Source: Lysobacteraceae bacterium (GTDB lineage: Bacteria > Pseudomonadota > Gammaproteobacteria > Xanthomonadales > Xanthomonadaceae). Taken from it: a stretch of DNA of 8,855 bases. Under the pieces are notes generated by a model that searched no databases, was not told the DNA's origin, and worked only from the letters and a program-made list of their open reading frames with translations. Location: assembly GCA_003449195.1 (NCBI GenBank), contig DMID01000089.1, positions 1 to 8,855 of the forward strand, in the 5' to 3' direction. This document shows positions 6,708 to 8,855 of the stretch, piece after piece (positions within the stretch are counted from its first letter, which is position 1; every line of letters begins with the position of its first letter). A program made the translations under genes and the position numbers.

Positions 6708-8309
6708 ATGGCGGCGAGGATGCTGCGCGGGGTGATGTCGTTCAGCGGCATGACGATGGTGTCGCGGGTGCTGGGGCTGGTCCGCGACCAGGCCATCCAG
6801 GCCACGTTTGGCGCCAATGCGATGACGGATGCCTTTTGGGTGGCCTTCCGCATCCCCAATTTCATGCGTCGGCTGTTCGCCGAGGGTTCGTTCTCCACCG
6901 CCTTCGTGCCGGTGTTCACCGAGGTGAAGGAAACCCGCCCGCATGCGGATCTGCGCGAACTGATGTCGCGCGTTTCCGGCACGCTGGGGGCGATCCTGAT
7001 GATCGTCGTGGCACTGGGGCTGGTGTTCGCGCCGCAGCTGGCCGACGTGTTCAGCGGCGATGGGGGCGACCCGGCCAAGTACGGCGTGCTGGTGGAACTG
7101 CTGCGGCTGACCTTTCCGTTCATCCTGTTCGTGTCGCTGACCGCGCTGGCGGGCGGGGCGCTGAACAGCTTCGACCGGTTTGCCTTCCCGGCGCTGACGC
7201 CGGTGATCCTCAACCTGTGCATGATTGCCGGTGCGCTGTGGCTGGCGCCGCGCCTGCAGGTGCCGATCCTGGCGCTGGGCTGGGCCGTGCTGGTGGCGGG
7301 GGCATTGCAGCTGGTGTTCCAGTTGCCGGCCTTGCGCGGGCTGGATCTGCTGACCCTGCCGCGCTGGGGCTGGAACCATCCTGACGTGCGTCGGGTGATG
7401 ACGCTGATGGTGCCGACCCTGTTCGGCTCGTCGGTGGCGCAGGTGAACCTGCTGCTGGACACGGTGATCGCGGCGCGGCTGGCGGACGGTTCGCAGTCGT
7501 GGCTGTCGCTGGCGGACCGCTTCCTGGAGCTGCCGCTGGGCGTGTTTGGCGTGGCCCTGGGTACGGTGATCCTGCCGGCGCTGGCCCGCCACCACGTCAA
7601 GACGGACGGCGAGGGCTTCTCCAATGCGCTGGATTGGGGGCTGCGGATGACGCTGCTGATCGCCGTGCCGGCGATGTTGGCCCTGCTGTTGCTGGCCGAG
7701 CCGCTGATCGCCACCTTGTTCCAGTACCGCAGATTCACCGAATTCGATACCCAGATGACCGCATTGGCGGTTTATGGCCTGAGTTTCGGCCTGCCGGCCT
7801 TCGCGTTGCTGAAGGTGGTGCTGCCGGCCTTCTATTCGCGCCAGGACACCAAGACCCCGGTGCGCGCCGGCCTGGTCGCGCTGGTGGCCAATATGGTCTT
7901 CAACTTCATCCTGCTGGCGGTGGTTTTCCACTTCATGGTGCCGCCGGAGCTGAGGCAGCAGGGGGTGATGGTGGCCCTGGGCAAGCAGCCGGGCCTGCAT
8001 CTGGCGCTGGGCATTGCCAGTGCCCTGTCCAGCTATCTGAACCTGGCGCTGCTCTGGTATTGGCTGGGCAAGACCGGGGTCTACCAGCGCCGGCCGGGCT
8101 GGGCGGGCTACCTGCTGCGCTTGGTGGTGGCCTGTACTGCGATGGTGGCGGTGCTGCTGGGCCTGCTGCATTGGTTGCCGGAGTTCACGCCGATGGATAA
8201 GTGGCAGCGTGCCAGCGCCCTGGCGCTGCTGGTCGGCGCCGGCGGTGCGAGTTATCTGCTGGCGATGATTGCGATGGGCTTCCGTCCCCGCGACCTGCGC
8301 GGGCATTGA
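6708..8309 (+). CDS. murJ: Lipid II flippase MurJ (MviN)
   Basis: MurJ moves lipid II, the peptidoglycan precursor, across the inner membrane. The 533-residue protein (E. coli 511) is hydrophobic throughout, consistent with the family's 14 membrane segments. The N-terminal region SRVLGLVRD (19-27) with TDAFWVAFRIPNFMRRLFAEGSFS (positions 40-63) aligns closely with E. coli. The charged residues needed in the E. coli cavity have counterparts by eye at Arg20, Arg26, Asp41, Arg54, Arg271 and Glu274 (ADRFLE). FYSRQDTKTPV and the PGW ahead of the last segments are further landmarks. The protein is intact with no frameshift. It diverges from rpsT, and ribF follows 65 bases downstream. Confidence 0.97.
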   Translation: MAARMLRGVMSFSGMTMVSRVLGLVRDQAIQATFGANAMTDAFWVAFRIPNFMRRLFAEGSFSTAFVPVFTEVKETRPHADLRELMSRVSGTLGAILMIVVALGLVFAPQLADVFSGDGGDPAKYGVLVELLRLTFPFILFVSLTALAGGALNSFDRFAFPALTPVILNLCMIAGALWLAPRLQVPILALGWAVLVAGALQLVFQLPALRGLDLLTLPRWGWNHPDVRRVMTLMVPTLFGSSVAQVNLLLDTVIAARLADGSQSWLSLADRFLELPLGVFGVALGTVILPALARHHVKTDGEGFSNALDWGLRMTLLIAVPAMLALLLLAEPLIATLFQYRRFTEFDTQMTALAVYGLSFGLPAFALLKVVLPAFYSRQDTKTPVRAGLVALVANMVFNFILLAVVFHFMVPPELRQQGVMVALGKQPGLHLALGIASALSSYLNLALLWYWLGKTGVYQRRPGWAGYLLRLVVACTAMVAVLLGLLHWLPEFTPMDKWQRASALALLVGAGGASYLLAMIAMGFRPRDLRGH

Positions 8310-8318
8310 GCCGCCCGT

Positions 8319-8324
8319 TATACT
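8319..8324 (+). promoter_or_regulatory. Candidate -10 of ribF
   Basis: TATACT is a 5/6 match just after the murJ stop, within CGTTATACTT. No convincing -35 lies 16-18 bases upstream (TGCGCG at the 17-base position). The start would fall near 8331 and give a leader of about 44 bases. ribF could be transcribed from here, from murJ readthrough, or both. Confidence 0.35.
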
Positions 8325-8358
8325 TCAAGGCTACACACGACAGAACCGGCCCGTATGG

Positions 8359-8370
8359 TCCGGATCCGGA
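8359..8370. repeat. 12-bp palindrome in the ribF leader
   Basis: TCCGGATCCGGA is a perfect 12-bp palindrome made of two overlapping CCGGA-type units, ending 4 bases before the ribF ATG. It overlaps the only possible ribosome binding region. It may be an operator-like site or chance; it does not resemble an FMN riboswitch, which is far larger. Confidence 0.35.
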
Positions 8371-8374
8371 TGGA

Positions 8375-8855
8375 ATGAGCAGGCTTTTTAGAGACGTCGA
8401 AGGCGGGGTGCTGTTCCCGCAGGGAAGCGTGGTCTGCATTGGTGCCTTCGATGGCCTGCACCTGGGCCATCGGGCGCTGGTGCGCCACGCAGTTGCCCGT
8501 GCCCGCGCCTTGGGTGTGCCAGCCGTGGCCTTGGGCTTCGAGCCGCTGCCGCGCGAGTTCTTCGCCAAGGACAACCCGCCGCCGCGCTTGATGCTGGCCC
8601 GTGACAAGGTCGCCACCCTGCGTGAGCTGGGGGTCGACAGCGTCGGCCTGCTGCGCTTTGACGCCAGGATGGCGGCGATCACTGCAGAGGACTTCGTCCG
8701 CGACATGCTGGTGCGCCGGCTCGGTGCGCGCGAAGTCTGGATTGGTCCCAAGTTCCATTTCGGCAACCGCCGTGGCGGCGATATCGCGCTGCTGCAGGCG
8801 ATGGGCGCCGAGCTCGGCTTTGTCGCTGGTGAAATCGAGCCGGTGCACCTGAACG
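8375..8855 (+). CDS. ribF: Bifunctional riboflavin kinase / FAD synthetase RibF, partial (3' end beyond window)
   Basis: RibF phosphorylates riboflavin to FMN and adenylates FMN to FAD. Only the N-terminal 160 residues, the FMN adenylyltransferase domain, are inside the window; the kinase domain lies beyond. The nucleotidyl-transferase motif GAFDGLHLGH (23-32) contains the HxGH pair His29 and His32. FEPLPREFFA matches the next family block, and IGPKFHFG (123-130) corresponds to the usual GxDFRFG block but has Lys in place of the common Asp and His in place of Arg. The start MSRLFRDVEGG is by an ATG at 8375 with only a weak upstream purine stretch; an ATG at 8370 is closed at once by a stop. 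The order murJ-ribF, with rpsT divergent, is common in gammaproteobacteria, usually followed by ileS and lspA. Confidence 0.95.
   Translation, partial: MSRLFRDVEGGVLFPQGSVVCIGAFDGLHLGHRALVRHAVARARALGVPAVALGFEPLPREFFAKDNPPPRLMLARDKVATLRELGVDSVGLLRFDARMAAITAEDFVRDMLVRRLGAREVWIGPKFHFGNRRGGDIALLQAMGAELGFVAGEIEPVHLN

Noticed and set aside
6396..8306. Minus-strand open frame of 636 codons opposite murJ
   Set aside because: It is rich in Q, R and H, without any domain, and its 3' part is an out-of-frame reading of rpsT. It is an antisense shadow.
8310..8374. FMN riboswitch ahead of ribF
   Set aside because: The gap is 65 bases, too short for the multi-helix FMN element, and none of its conserved helices is visible.

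Overview
The window is a GC-rich stretch of bacterial chromosome carrying nine protein genes and no mobile element, phage, CRISPR, tRNA or rRNA signal. The protein sequences and the order uvrA / rplU-rpmA-obgE / rpsT / murJ-ribF are typical of Gammaproteobacteria and fit best with the Xanthomonadaceae (Lysobacteraceae) group. Genus cannot be fixed by eye. The whole region reads as conserved core genome. I found no convincing undescribed system. The worthwhile material is in the control regions between genes and in a few sequence variants.

Left part (1-1377): a partial minus-strand enoyl-CoA isomerase-like gene runs off the left edge. It diverges, across only 29 bases, from a small exported copper chaperone of the PCu(A)C family. 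That gene converges on a hot-dog fold acyl-CoA thioesterase whose ATG overlaps the stop codon of uvrA. Centre left (1374-4247): uvrA, complete, 957 residues, minus strand.

Centre (4248-6211): a 200-base divergent control region with a strong sigma70 promoter for rplU, then rplU, rpmA, an intrinsic terminator, and obgE. Right part (6212-8855): a 28-bp perfect palindrome acts as shared terminator between obgE and the oppositely oriented rpsT. rpsT (GTG start) diverges from murJ, and their candidate -10 hexamers overlap. ribF follows murJ and is cut by the right edge.

Functionally, the right two thirds is a growth-linked block: ribosomal proteins L21, L27 and S20, the ribosome-assembly GTPase Obg, the lipid II flippase, and flavin cofactor synthesis. 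The left third combines nucleotide excision repair, acyl-CoA metabolism and periplasmic copper handling. All three divergent gene pairs have a TATNAT-type -10 hexamer overlapped by a -10-like hexamer on the opposite strand. There is no gene-free stretch longer than 300 bases.
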